Assembly: GCA_947491025.1 (NCBI GenBank)
Contig: CANLIC010000006.1
Location: 62,001-126,000, forward strand
Source of the DNA: Myxococcales bacterium
GTDB taxonomy: Bacteria; Myxococcota_A; UBA9042
DNA length: 64,000 bases
Direction: 5' to 3'
Positions 51,996 through 62,706 of the stretch are shown here, piece after piece; position 1 is the stretch's first letter, and each line of letters starts with the position of its first letter. A program made the translations under genes and the position numbers. The notes under the pieces were generated by a model. That model saw only the letters and a list, made by a program, of their open reading frames with translations, was not told the origin of the DNA and searched no databases.

Positions 51996-53486
51996 CTACG
52001 CCTCGCCAGCCGCGACCTTTCCGGCCGGCGCGCAGAGGCGCAGCTGCATCGGCATCGGCACCGCCGGCCGCAAGGTCACCGCTGCGCTGGTCCGCACGCC
52101 CGCTGCCGCCGGCGCGCCCAACTCCACCCGCCGCACAATCGACGCCAGGCAGAGCTGCAGCTCCATCAGCGCGAAGTGGTTGCCGACGCACACCTGCGGT
52201 CCGCCGCCAAAGGGGAAATAGGCGAACTTCGGCAGCCGCTGCTCGAGGCCGTTCAGCCAGCGATCGGGGAAGAACGCGTCAGGGTCCGGGAAGTAGCGCG
52301 GGTCGTGGTGCATCGCCCACTGGCTCATCAGCACGGCATTGCCCGCCTCAATGCGGAAGCCGCCGAGCTCCATGTCGTGCAGGGCCGTCCGCCCGACGAC
52401 GTAGGCTGGCGGGTGGACGCGCAGCGTCTCTTGAATGGTGGCGCGCAGAAGCGGCAGACGCTCCAGATCGGCAGCGCCCGGCGGGCGATCGCCAAGGGCG
52501 GCGTGCAGCTCCTCGCGCAAGCGCCGCTGCAGGTCTGGCTGCAGGCCCAGGTGCCAGCAGGCGAACGCAAGCGCGATCGCCGTCGTCTCGTGACCGGCAA
52601 CGAACATCGTCACCGCCTCGTCGCGCAGCTCTTCGTCGGTCAAGGCGGCGCCCGACTCGTCGCGGGCGAGCATGAGGCGGCCGAGCAGGTCATCGCCGTC
52701 CTCGAGCGGCCGCAGCCGGCGGGCAGCGATCAGGCCATAGACGACCTTGTCGAGGGCGGCCCGGGCGTGGGCGACGCGCCGGCGCCCGCCGCGCAGCCAC
52801 GACTTCGGCACAAAGCGGCGCCACGTCCGCAGCTCCAGCTCGAACTGCTCCATCATCTCGTCGATCGCTTCGCCGACTTCTGCCGAGACATCACCGACTT
52901 CAGCGCCGAACACCGTGCGAAAGACGATGCCGAGGGTCAGCCGGAGCGAGGTCGAGGCGACGTCTACCTCCTGGGTCGGCGCCGCCGCCGCCGCGCCCGC
53001 CGCCGCAGCGGCCGGGAGCTGCCATGCGTCCACCATCGCCTCGCTGCCTTGCACCATCTCGGCTGCCCAGGCCTCCAGGTGGCTGCGCTTGAAGAGCGGC
53101 GCGATCGCCTTGCGGTGCGCCCGCCAGACCGGGTTCTCCGAGGTCAGCAGCCCGCGACCCAGCGATTCCTCGAGCTTGCGGGTCACAGGGTCTTTGTGAA
53201 AGGACTCCGCGCGCTTCTGCAGCACCTCGCCGATGAGGTCAGGGTCGCTGAGGAAGATCAGCGTCTCGGTGCCGAGCGGCAGCCGACTGACCGGGCCATA
53301 GTCGCGGCTCATGCGGGTGATGAACGACAAGGAGTCGTTACGCATCCGGCGCAAGGTCTCGATCATTCCGACCACGCCCGGGCAGGGCGGCAGCGGCAGC
53401 GCCGCCAGCGCCGCCGGGTCCAGCTCGCCGCCCGCCCCCGCCCTCTGTCGCTCTTGCTTGCTGTCCGCCGCCATCGCCGTCTTCAT
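51996..53486 (-). CDS. Cytochrome P450
   Basis: Haem monooxygenase of 496 residues. Shows the oxygen-binding helix AGHETT (297-302), the ETLR of the K helix (353-356), 'FFPDRW' and the haem loop FGGGPQVCVGNHFA with the thiolate Cys433. The pattern resembles the CYP102/CYP4-like fatty acid hydroxylases more than steroid P450s, but the substrate is not certain. An Ala-rich insert (160-170) is a local oddity. No ferredoxin or reductase gene is next to it, so electron partners must be elsewhere. It precedes arfB. Confidence 0.93.
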   Translation of the reverse strand: MKTAMAADSKQERQRAGAGGELDPAALAALPLPPCPGVVGMIETLRRMRNDSLSFITRMSRDYGPVSRLPLGTETLIFLSDPDLIGEVLQKRAESFHKDPVTRKLEESLGRGLLTSENPVWRAHRKAIAPLFKRSHLEAWAAEMVQGSEAMVDAWQLPAAAAAGAAAAAPTQEVDVASTSLRLTLGIVFRTVFGAEVGDVSAEVGEAIDEMMEQFELELRTWRRFVPKSWLRGGRRRVAHARAALDKVVYGLIAARRLRPLEDGDDLLGRLMLARDESGAALTDEELRDEAVTMFVAGHETTAIALAFACWHLGLQPDLQRRLREELHAALGDRPPGAADLERLPLLRATIQETLRVHPPAYVVGRTALHDMELGGFRIEAGNAVLMSQWAMHHDPRYFPDPDAFFPDRWLNGLEQRLPKFAYFPFGGGPQVCVGNHFALMELQLCLASIVRRVELGAPAAAGVRTSAAVTLRPAVPMPMQLRLCAPAGKVAAGEA

Positions 53487-53539
53487 GGGCCAGCCTCTTG
53501 GTGCGCTTCTGCCGGGAACGCCGTCCGCCAGGACGCCCC

Positions 53540-54061
53540 CTACCGGCTCGGCGGCGGCAAGCGTGCCACATCGACGCCCATCTCTACCATCACTTGCGCG
53601 ACGCAGCCGGCCACTTCCGTCGCCAGGTCGGTGCAGAAGGCGTGCCGCTCCGGGCTGGCGAAGGCCTCAAACTGCCCGGTCAGGTCATTGCAGATCACCG
53701 TCGTCGACGCGCCGCGCGCGACCCGCGCCTGCCACAGCGCCTGGTAGCGCTGCACCGCCGCCACCAACGCCGGCGTCGAGGGCGAAGCGGGATCTTCGGC
53801 GCCAAAGACCTCGCCGAGCACCAGCACGCCAGCGCCGATGGCGCCGCAGGTCGCCTCGCCGGTCAGACCGCCGCGGCGCAGGCCCACGTAGGGCCGCCCG
53901 TCGCGGCCGAACGCCTCGGCGATGGCGACGCCGCAGGAGCGATGGGCCACGGCCTTGCCGTCGTAGAGCAGCCGCGCCCGCTCCTCGGCCCAGGCGCGCG
54001 CCGCTGCGGCTTCTGAGTTATGGTGCGGTAGGGTGCTTTTAGGGTCGTAATGGGTCGTCAT
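53540..54061 (-). CDS. C_GCAxxG_C_C family probable redox protein
   Basis: 173 residues. Cys are placed as in this small family: Cys43 (HRSCGVA), Cys72 in GEATCGAIGAG, Cys124 (VICNDLTG), Cys143 (AFCTDL) and Cys153 (AGCVAQVM). The family is thought to bind a metal or be a redox carrier; function not established. No signal peptide. The ATG start overlaps the stop of the upstream Nudix gene (ATGA), so they are co-translated, which may link it to oxidised nucleotide cleanup, though this is inference. Confidence 0.78.
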   Translation of the reverse strand: MTTHYDPKSTLPHHNSEAAAARAWAEERARLLYDGKAVAHRSCGVAIAEAFGRDGRPYVGLRRGGLTGEATCGAIGAGVLVLGEVFGAEDPASPSTPALVAAVQRYQALWQARVARGASTTVICNDLTGQFEAFASPERHAFCTDLATEVAGCVAQVMVEMGVDVARLPPPSR

Positions 54062-54636
54062 GGTGCGATCTCTTCGGGCCTTGCCGGCCGGCGAACGCCG
54101 AGGTCGAGATCAGCGGCGTCCGGGGGCAGCGCTTCCACCTGGTGGTCCAACATCTGCGCGCCGTCGAACACGTAGCGGCCATCGAAGCGGACGCCGCGCA
54201 GCAGCAGAGGGATCCACAACGGGTCGTCGGACCACATCCGCGCGTACGGGATGGCGTCTTCGTCGACCCAGAGCGGGACGGCCTCGGCCGTCTCCTCGGC
54301 CAAGCCATGCGCGCCACGGCTCTGGTAGACGTGGACGTCCATGCTGTAGCCGTCGCAGAACTGGAAGCGGTGCCGACCGGCCCAGACCGCCTCGCGCGGG
54401 CGCACCCGCAGCTCCTCTTCGACCTCCCGCAGCGCCGCCTCGCGCGGCGTCTCGCCGGGCTCCAGACGGCCGCCTGGGGCGTTGACGAGGCCCTCTCCAA
54501 GGCCGCGCTTCTTCTCGATCAGCAGCACCCGACCGCCCTCGCGGACAAAGAGCAGCGTCGCCAGGTCGACGGGGCGCCAGGTGGACCAGTCGATGTCGTC
54601 GACTCGACGGGGCTGGGCGGGCGGTTGGCTTGGCAT
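54058..54636 (-). CDS. Nudix hydrolase resembling MTH1 (8-oxo-dGTP diphosphatase)
   Basis: 192 residues from the ATG at 54636, with GGGAG 5 bases upstream. The Nudix box 'GGRLEPGETPREAALREVEEEL' begins near residue 53 with all catalytic residues. Downstream 'DGYSMDVHVYQ' and 'ARMWSDDPLWIPLLLRGVRF' closely match the substrate-binding part of the human MTH1/NUDT1 family (MDVHVF and MWPDDSYWFPLLL). It probably removes oxidised purine nucleotides from the pool. The longer frame upstream is not used. It is divergent from the peptidase gene (290 bases between) and coupled to the redox protein gene. Confidence 0.87.
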   Translation of the reverse strand: MPSQPPAQPRRVDDIDWSTWRPVDLATLLFVREGGRVLLIEKKRGLGEGLVNAPGGRLEPGETPREAALREVEEELRVRPREAVWAGRHRFQFCDGYSMDVHVYQSRGAHGLAEETAEAVPLWVDEDAIPYARMWSDDPLWIPLLLRGVRFDGRYVFDGAQMLDHQVEALPPDAADLDLGVRRPARPEEIAP

Positions 54637-54926
54637 CGGGGCTCCCTCGGAGATGGGGCGGCAGCACGGAGAGTCTGTCGGTTGGCCCTCGGCCGCAAGG
54701 GGAGGTCGGTACCGCGTACTGGCGCACCAGTCGCCAGGCGTCGCAGGGACTTGTCTGCGTCGGTACGGCCTCTCCGCTGCCGCGTACGTCGCCGGCCGCG
54801 CCGCGCTCCCATCGACCGAGCCGGCGCGCAGCGTCGGCCTTGCCATCGGCCGCGCCGGCACCGCAAGATCGACCGCTTGCAGCGCTCCCACCCGCGCGGC
54901 GCCGGCCTTCACCCAAAGGAAAGACC

Positions 54927-56898
<1,972 letters not shown>

Positions 56899-56909
<11 letters not shown>

Positions 56910-58971
56910 TCAAGAACTCGATGTCCGGTCGGGCCACCGCCCACAGGCGCAGGCGCGCATCGCGACGCTCTACGTCACGCTGGCCACCGCGTGGGCGTGC
57001 GGCGCCGACACCGACGATCCGACGCAACAGGCAAATTCCTGCGCAGACTTCCAGGCTCCACCGCCGACACCCGCAGGCTGCAACCCGCTGGCGCCGGAGT
57101 GGGGCGACTGCTTGCTGCCCTGGCCAGCCGATGTCTACCGCCGAGCAGCGCCGGAGAGCCAGGGTGCGATGCGGCTGCAGGTGCCGACGGCGGCCCTGCC
57201 CTTCCACCACGAGAGCGGCACGGCCATCGACTTTCTCGGCCGCAAGCCCGCCGACGGCTTCTCGCGCCTGCCGACCATCGCCGTCCGGGCGCCTGGCGGC
57301 TTCGCGGTGCCGGCGGGCGTCGGCTACCCCCTCGCCGACGGCGCGCGCGACCCGAAGGCCAGCGCCTTGGCGAGCCATCCCACGCTGATCCTGGACGTCA
57401 CAACAGGCGAGTTCATCCCTCATTTCATCGATTACGATGACAGAATGGAAGGGAAAGACCCCGGCCGAGCCCTTGCGCTCCGGCCGCTGCGCCCGCTCGG
57501 TTTTGGGCGCACCTATGCCGTCGGGTTGCGGATCAAGGGCGGCGAGGGGGCGGTCCTGCGCGCCGATCAGAAGCCGCACACCAGCCCGGCGACCTTTGCC
57601 GCCTTGCGCGCCGTGGCCCAGGCTGGCGGCAAGGACGCCGCCGCATGTTGGTTGCAGACGACGGTGCTGAAGCCGTTGGCAGACGCCGGCGTCCCAGCCG
57701 ACGACCTCCTCCTCGCCTGGAGTTTCACCACCGAAGCCAAAGACTTCGTCACAGCCGACCTCTTGACCGTGCGGGCTGCGGCCCTCGCATCGTTCGCGGC
57801 GTTGCCAGTAGCCGCGACGGCGCTGGCGGTCGATGAGCCGGCGAGCGGACCTCTTGGCCGGCGGGTCGAGCTGCGGCTCACCGTGCCGCTTTTTCTGCAA
57901 TCGGCGGCACCGGCCGCGCCGCTGCATCGCGACGCAGCAGGCCAGGTGGCGCAGAACGGCAGCGTGGAAGTACCGGCGACGATTTGGATCCCCCGCAGCG
58001 TCTTGGAGGGTACTGCGGGGCAGCTCATCGGCGGCCGGGCGCGCATCCTCCAGTTCGGGCACGGCTTTTTTGGCAATCGCTCCGAGGCGGGAGGTTTCGG
58101 CCTCGATCTCGCCAGCAAGCACGGGTTCGTCGTCGCCGCCGTCGATTGGTGGGGCATGTCGGTGCCCGACCGTCAGGCCCTCATCGGTGGCATCTTCGCC
58201 GATCCGAGCGGGGCGCTGGCCTTTGTCGACCGCGTCCATCAGGCGATGGCCAATCAGCTCGCGCTGACCGAGGCCCTCTCGACCACATTGCTGAGTCTGC
58301 CCGCGCTTCAAGGCCCGACCGGGGAGCCGCTGCTCGACCCTGAGCGGCTGTACTTCTACGGCATCAGCCAGGGCCACATCCTGGGCACCACCTTCCTCGC
58401 GCTCTCGCCGCGCATCGAGCGCGCTGTGCTCGCCGTCGGTGCGGTCGGCTTTGGCCAGATGATGTCGCGCGCTGCGCCTTTCGGTCCCTTCCTCGGCCTC
58501 TTCCAACTCGCGGCCGGCGATCCCGCCTCGGCGTTCGACCTCACCTTGCTGCTCCAGACCGTGCTCGATCGCGTCGATCCGGTGATCTGGCTCGAGGAGC
58601 TGGCGGCACCGTCCCTCAAGGGCGCGCCGGCCAGTCGGGCCCTCTTGCAACACGTCGCGGTCGCCGACACGTCGGTGCCGAATTTCGCCAGCCACTTCCA
58701 AGCGCGCGCGCTCGGCCTGCCGCTGCTCTCGCCTTCGCCGCGCCCGATCTACGGCCTGACGCCCAAGCCCGGACCGATCGCGGGCTCAGCGCTGGTCGAG
58801 TGGGACTTCGGCCTGCCGCAGCCCGACCTCCTCGGCGCCCCGGTGACGAGCGAGAACCCGGCCCACAACGACCAACGCGGGCTGCCGGCGTCGATGGAGC
58901 AGGTCGACCGCTTCCTGCGCAAAGGTGGCCAGATCGAGTCCACCTGCGACGGGATCTGCGACCCAGAGTGA
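56899..58971 (+). CDS. Exported alpha/beta-hydrolase-like protein
   Basis: 690 residues from a GTG at 56899 inside the end of the peptidase gene, with AAGGG 7 bases upstream. The signal 'TLYVTLATAWAC' may be a lipoprotein type. The mid part is beta-rich ('YAVGLRIKGGEGAVLRADQKPH'). A late alpha/beta hydrolase domain has the nucleophile elbow G-I-S-Q-G (YFYGISQGHILGTTF) preceded by 'FVVAAVDWWGM', and ends in a Cys pair (STCDGICDPE). Likely an esterase or lipase at the cell surface. It is coupled to the next hydrolase gene (GTGA). Confidence 0.78.
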
Positions 58972-59840
58972 GCAACCAAGACGCGACAACACAGCCGCCT
59001 CGCGCGCCGGCGCAGCGCCTCGACTGCGCTGGCGTCGCCACCGAGGTCTGGCAAGCGGAGGCCGCCGCCGGGGCACCAACGCTCCTCTGTCTTCACGGCT
59101 CCGCGGACTCAGCGGCGGCCTTTCGCCCGCTCGCAGCCGCGCTCGGTGCCCATGGACCAGCCTCGCTCGCGATCGTGGCGCCGCAACTACCGTCGTTCGG
59201 CGGGCCCGCGGATTCGTCGGTGCCGGCGTCCGCCCTCGACTTCGACCTCGCGTGGCTGGACGCCCTGATGGCGCAGACCGGCGCCCGGCAGCTCTTCGGC
59301 CACTCCTACGGCGCCTTGCTTGCCCTGCGCTGGGCGCTAAGCCACCCCGGCCGCCTCGACCGGCTCATTCTCGGTGAGCCCATCTGCTGGCACCTGCTGG
59401 ACGATCCCTCGACGCCCGATGCCCGACCGCGCTTGCTCGAGGCGCAGTGCCTTCAGCCCTTCGCCGCCGGCGCCGACGAGCAGGCCATGGAGTGGCTGGT
59501 CGACTACTGGAATCGCCAAGGCTTCTGGCGCGACCTGCCGCCGAAGGTGCAGAACGCGCTGCTGGCCGGCGCCCGCCGCACCGAGCTCGAGGTCAAGAGC
59601 GGATCGCAAGACCTCACAACAAGAGAGGAGCTCTCCTGTTTGCGCGTGGAGACTGTGGTCCTCTTCGGTGCCGATACGACCCGCGAGTCGCAGGCGGTCT
59701 GCGCCGCCCTCGCAGCCGCGCTGCCGCATGGGCGCCTCGTCCGGCTGCCCGGCGTCGGTCACCAGTTCTTGCGCCCCTGCGGCGCCGTCCTCGCCGAGCT
59801 CCTGCTCGCGCCGACCGCTGCGGCGTCAGCCAGCGCCTGA
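58968..59840 (+). CDS. Alpha/beta hydrolase
   Basis: 290 residues from a GTG overlapping the previous stop (GTGA). Canonical fold: 'PTLLCLHGSADSAAAF' (oxyanion HG), nucleophile elbow GHSYGALLA, 'VLFGADTT' with the acid strand and 'LPGVGHQFLRP' with the catalytic His. No signal, so it is cytoplasmic. Substrate unknown. Its 3' end overlaps the convergent lipB gene by 15 bases. Confidence 0.86.
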   Translation: MSNQDATTQPPRAPAQRLDCAGVATEVWQAEAAAGAPTLLCLHGSADSAAAFRPLAAALGAHGPASLAIVAPQLPSFGGPADSSVPASALDFDLAWLDALMAQTGARQLFGHSYGALLALRWALSHPGRLDRLILGEPICWHLLDDPSTPDARPRLLEAQCLQPFAAGADEQAMEWLVDYWNRQGFWRDLPPKVQNALLAGARRTELEVKSGSQDLTTREELSCLRVETVVLFGADTTRESQAVCAALAAALPHGRLVRLPGVGHQFLRPCGAVLAELLLAPTAAASASA

Positions 59841-60677
59841 GACCGGCGCGACCTGGTCGGGAAGTGCGACTTCTCCAGCCATCTCCGCCGTCGTTTCGTC
59901 TTCGCGCGGGGCAGCGAGCTCCTCAGCGGAGCGGCGGCGCAGCCGCCGACAGAGCGCTGTAAGCAACGCCGACTCGACCACTGACCAGGGCGGAGGGCCT
60001 CGGCCCGTACGCTCGAATTCGCGACGGATGCTGCTCATCTGGACGCCCTGCAACCCGCACGGCGTGATGAGGTCGAAGCCCTCCAGCCGCGGTTCGACGT
60101 TCAGCGCCAGGCCATGCAGCGACCAGCCCCGCTGCACGCCGACGCCGATGCTGGCCAGCTTGGTGCGTTCGTCGATCCAGACCCCGCTGAAGCCAGCACG
60201 TAAACAGGTGACAAGACCTATCATCGTACAGGCTTCGATGATGGCTTCTTCGAGCCCACGCACCAGCGCCGGCAGGTCACCAAGAGGGCCGCGGCCGATG
60301 GGGCCTTGCAGGCGCGTCAACTGCACGATCGGGTAGACCACCAGCTGGCCCGGCCCGTGCCAGGTCACGTCGCCGCCGCGCGCCACCTCGTGGACGGCGA
60401 CTTGCCGCGCCTCGCCGTCGGCGCCGTGCAGCAAGCGGCCGTGGATATTGGCTGCGCCGCCGCGCCGGCCCAGGGTGATGGTGGGCGGGTGCTCGACCAC
60501 CATCAGCACGTCTGGTGCGCTCGGCGGACGGTCGCAGAGCCGCTGCATCAGGCGCAAACCAGCGGCATAGCTGAGCAAGCGCCGGCCGTAGTGCGCTTCG
60601 TCGCTCGGCCAGCAGAGGAGCGGATCGCCGGGCCATGCCGTGGCCGGGGCTGGCTCGTCGGCCTCAGCCCTCGCCAC
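59826..60677 (-). CDS. lipB: Octanoyltransferase LipB
   Basis: Transfers octanoate from acyl carrier protein to lipoyl domains, the first step of lipoate synthesis. The 283-residue product has 'RGGDVTWHGPGQLVVYPI' (100-117), Lys173 (TKLASIGVG) and the catalytic Cys207 (LITPCGL), with 'HGLALNV' between. A C-terminal tail of about 50 residues extends beyond most LipB proteins and is acidic. The GTG at 60677 lies within the end of the upstream gene; no strong ribosome site is seen, so the start is uncertain by a few codons. lipA is not in the window. Confidence 0.92.
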   Translation of the reverse strand: MARAEADEPAPATAWPGDPLLCWPSDEAHYGRRLLSYAAGLRLMQRLCDRPPSAPDVLMVVEHPPTITLGRRGGAANIHGRLLHGADGEARQVAVHEVARGGDVTWHGPGQLVVYPIVQLTRLQGPIGRGPLGDLPALVRGLEEAIIEACTMIGLVTCLRAGFSGVWIDERTKLASIGVGVQRGWSLHGLALNVEPRLEGFDLITPCGLQGVQMSSIRREFERTGRGPPPWSVVESALLTALCRRLRRRSAEELAAPREDETTAEMAGEVALPDQVAPVSGAG

Positions 60678-62001
60678 ACTCCGCCTCCGCGATCATCTCG
60701 CGCAGCGTGCGCAGCTCGGCCGTGGTCCGTAGCCGTCGACGCTCGCGCGCCGAGGCCGGCACCGCCATCAGCTCCAGCACGCGGCCAAGGACGCGCTGCC
60801 GCACCGCCTCGACCTGGCGCTCCTTGTACTCGCCGTACGACGCGCGCCCGACACTGGCGGCCTCGTTGGCTGCGCGATCCATGATCTGGACCTCGTAAGG
60901 GAAGAAGAACTGGATCTCGCGGTCGACGCCGACCGTGTCGAGCGAGGCGAGCATCGTCGCCAGCGCCGGCCCCTCGAGGGTCGCCAGCGCCACGTCCCGC
61001 GCCCGCTCGAGCCGCTCATAGAGCGGATTCGGCAGGCGAATCAGCTGGCGGCAGGTGAACTGTATCGAGTTGTAGTTGGCGCTGGAGTGGCGGTTCCACT
61101 CGGTCTGCGCCGTCGTCTCCGGCGGCGAGGCGAAGAGGGCCACCGACTGCAGCGCCGCCGCCTCGTCGATGGCACCCGCCGCCAGCGCCTCAGCCATCGT
61201 CTCGACGTGCGCCGCCAGCGCCTCGATGTCGATCAAGGTGTTGCGCGAGCGCGTCGGCTTGATGTTCGGAAAGACCACCGTGTGCTCTTCGACCAGCGCC
61301 CGCACTACGAAGAGCGCATCGACAGGGCGCTCGACCACGATGCGTACGCCGATGTGGTCGAAGAGGTCGTAGGCGACGTTCTCCTCCTTCTGCAGGAGCT
61401 TGAGCACGACAGACCGGATCGGCTTGGCCTCCTTGACCTCAAAGCGCAGCAGGGGCACGTCGCAGCTTCGGCCGACGAGGACCTGGGTGCCATCGTCGGC
61501 GACGTGAACCTGTTCGATGAAGCGCTGTAAGATGGCGCTGCGGATCTCCTGGTAGTACGCGAGCTGAAAGTAGTTCTCGGCGTGGGCAAAGGTGTGCATC
61601 ACGCGCAGAAGCGAACATGCCCAGGCGCTCTCGAGCTGCGCGGTCTTGTCCTCGCCCACCCCCGGCCGTGTGTGCGTCGCGCGGGAAGCGAGGATCATGA
61701 TCTCAAGGGGATCCATGCCATCGAAGCGGGCTGGGACGTCGACGTCGCCGCAAGCGGCTAGCAGAACGCCCCGGCAGAAGCCGATGGCGTCGCTGCGCAG
61801 CCGCTCCAGCGCAGCACGCTGTGACAACACCTGGAGATTGAAGCCATACCGCTGCAAGAAGCGGTAGGCCTCCTCGGCGTTGGCGGCGCGCAGGCGCAGC
61901 ATGTCGATGGCCGATTTGCCGCCCACCACCACCGCCAGGAGTTCGCGCTCCATGGCATAGCGCTGCAACACTGCGGGCAGGTCTTTTGCGCCGCTCGACA
62001 C
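60664..62001 (-). CDS. RelA/SpoT-like nucleotidyltransferase-domain protein of an uncharacterised family
   Basis: 445 residues. The first 160 are helical with no known motif. Residues about 187-375 follow the order of the (p)ppGpp synthetase fold: a basic 'FEVKEAKPIRSVVLKLLQKEE', then 'YDLFDHIGVRIVVE' (Asp215 five before Arg220, like the D-x-x-x-x-R of RelA), 'NIKPTRSRNTL' like the Lys region, 'SSANYNSIQFTCR' like the N-G-Y-x-S-x-H-T motif, and 'PYEVQIMDRAANE' like E-I/V-Q-I-R-T with Glu370. About 50 residues are inserted before the YNS motif. No hydrolase HD domain. The product may make an alarmone or nucleotidylate an RNA; this is inference. Confidence 0.7.
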   Translation of the reverse strand: MSSGAKDLPAVLQRYAMERELLAVVVGGKSAIDMLRLRAANAEEAYRFLQRYGFNLQVLSQRAALERLRSDAIGFCRGVLLAACGDVDVPARFDGMDPLEIMILASRATHTRPGVGEDKTAQLESAWACSLLRVMHTFAHAENYFQLAYYQEIRSAILQRFIEQVHVADDGTQVLVGRSCDVPLLRFEVKEAKPIRSVVLKLLQKEENVAYDLFDHIGVRIVVERPVDALFVVRALVEEHTVVFPNIKPTRSRNTLIDIEALAAHVETMAEALAAGAIDEAAALQSVALFASPPETTAQTEWNRHSSANYNSIQFTCRQLIRLPNPLYERLERARDVALATLEGPALATMLASLDTVGVDREIQFFFPYEVQIMDRAANEAASVGRASYGEYKERQVEAVRQRVLGRVLELMAVPASARERRRLRTTAELRTLREMIAEAECGEG

Positions 62002-62022
62002 CTCGGTCGCCCTCCCGTCCAG

Positions 62023-62607
62023 CTAGGCCCGCGCTGCGTCACCCATCGGGATGGTGGATGGCGCGGCGCCGATGTCCGCCAACGCGTCTGCCCAGGTCGA
62101 CTCGCCGTTGTCGCGGAACAACAAGCGATGGTTGAGCTCGACGGGGATCCAAGCCCCCTCGTCGAGCTCGCGCTCCAGCTGTCCAGGGCCCCAGCCGGCG
62201 CTGCCGAGGTAGAGCGCAAAGACACTCGGTCCGAGGTTTTTCGAGACGTCGCGCAGCAGGTCCATCGACCAGCTGACGCGCAACTCGGGGGTCACCTCGA
62301 CCGCCGGTTCGTAGGCCGCCAGGCCCTGTTCATGGAGGTAGACGACGATGCCCGCCTCGGGCTGGACCGGTCCACCCCACCACACCGGCGCCCGCTGCAG
62401 ATGGCGGGGATTGTCGAGCTCGAGCCGGCGCAGCAAGTCACCAAGCGGCGGATCAGCCCGGCGGTTGAGCACGACTCCGTAGGCCCCCTCGTGATCGTGG
62501 TCGATCAACAGGATGACCGTCCGGGCGAAGAAGGGATCGCGCACATTGGGCGTCGCAATCAGCAGCCTGGCGCTCAGGGTCGGGCTCGCGGCGTCGCTTT
62601 GGGTCAT
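62023..62607 (-). CDS. algH: AlgH/YqgE (UPF0301) family protein
   Basis: 194 residues starting MTQSDAASPTLSARLLIATPNVRDPFFARTV, the typical family N-terminus. Other conserved pieces are 'VILLIDHDHEGAYGVVLNR', 'VWWGGPVQPEAGIVVYLH' and 'LYLGSAGWGPGQLERELDEGAWI'. AlgH was named as a regulator of alginate in Pseudomonas, but the molecular role is not known. The ATG at 62607 has AGGGAAG about 6 bases upstream. It lies between two genes on the same strand, 21 bases before the RelA-like gene. Confidence 0.92.
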   Translation of the reverse strand: MTQSDAASPTLSARLLIATPNVRDPFFARTVILLIDHDHEGAYGVVLNRRADPPLGDLLRRLELDNPRHLQRAPVWWGGPVQPEAGIVVYLHEQGLAAYEPAVEVTPELRVSWSMDLLRDVSKNLGPSVFALYLGSAGWGPGQLERELDEGAWIPVELNHRLLFRDNGESTWADALADIGAAPSTIPMGDAARA

Positions 62608-62706
62608 GGACTTCCCTTCGGGACCGCGGGGCGGGCACCCACCAACCACAGCATAGCCCAACCGGCGCCTGCGTGCCACCGCGCCCAAGGACCGGGCCGC
62701 TCGGCC

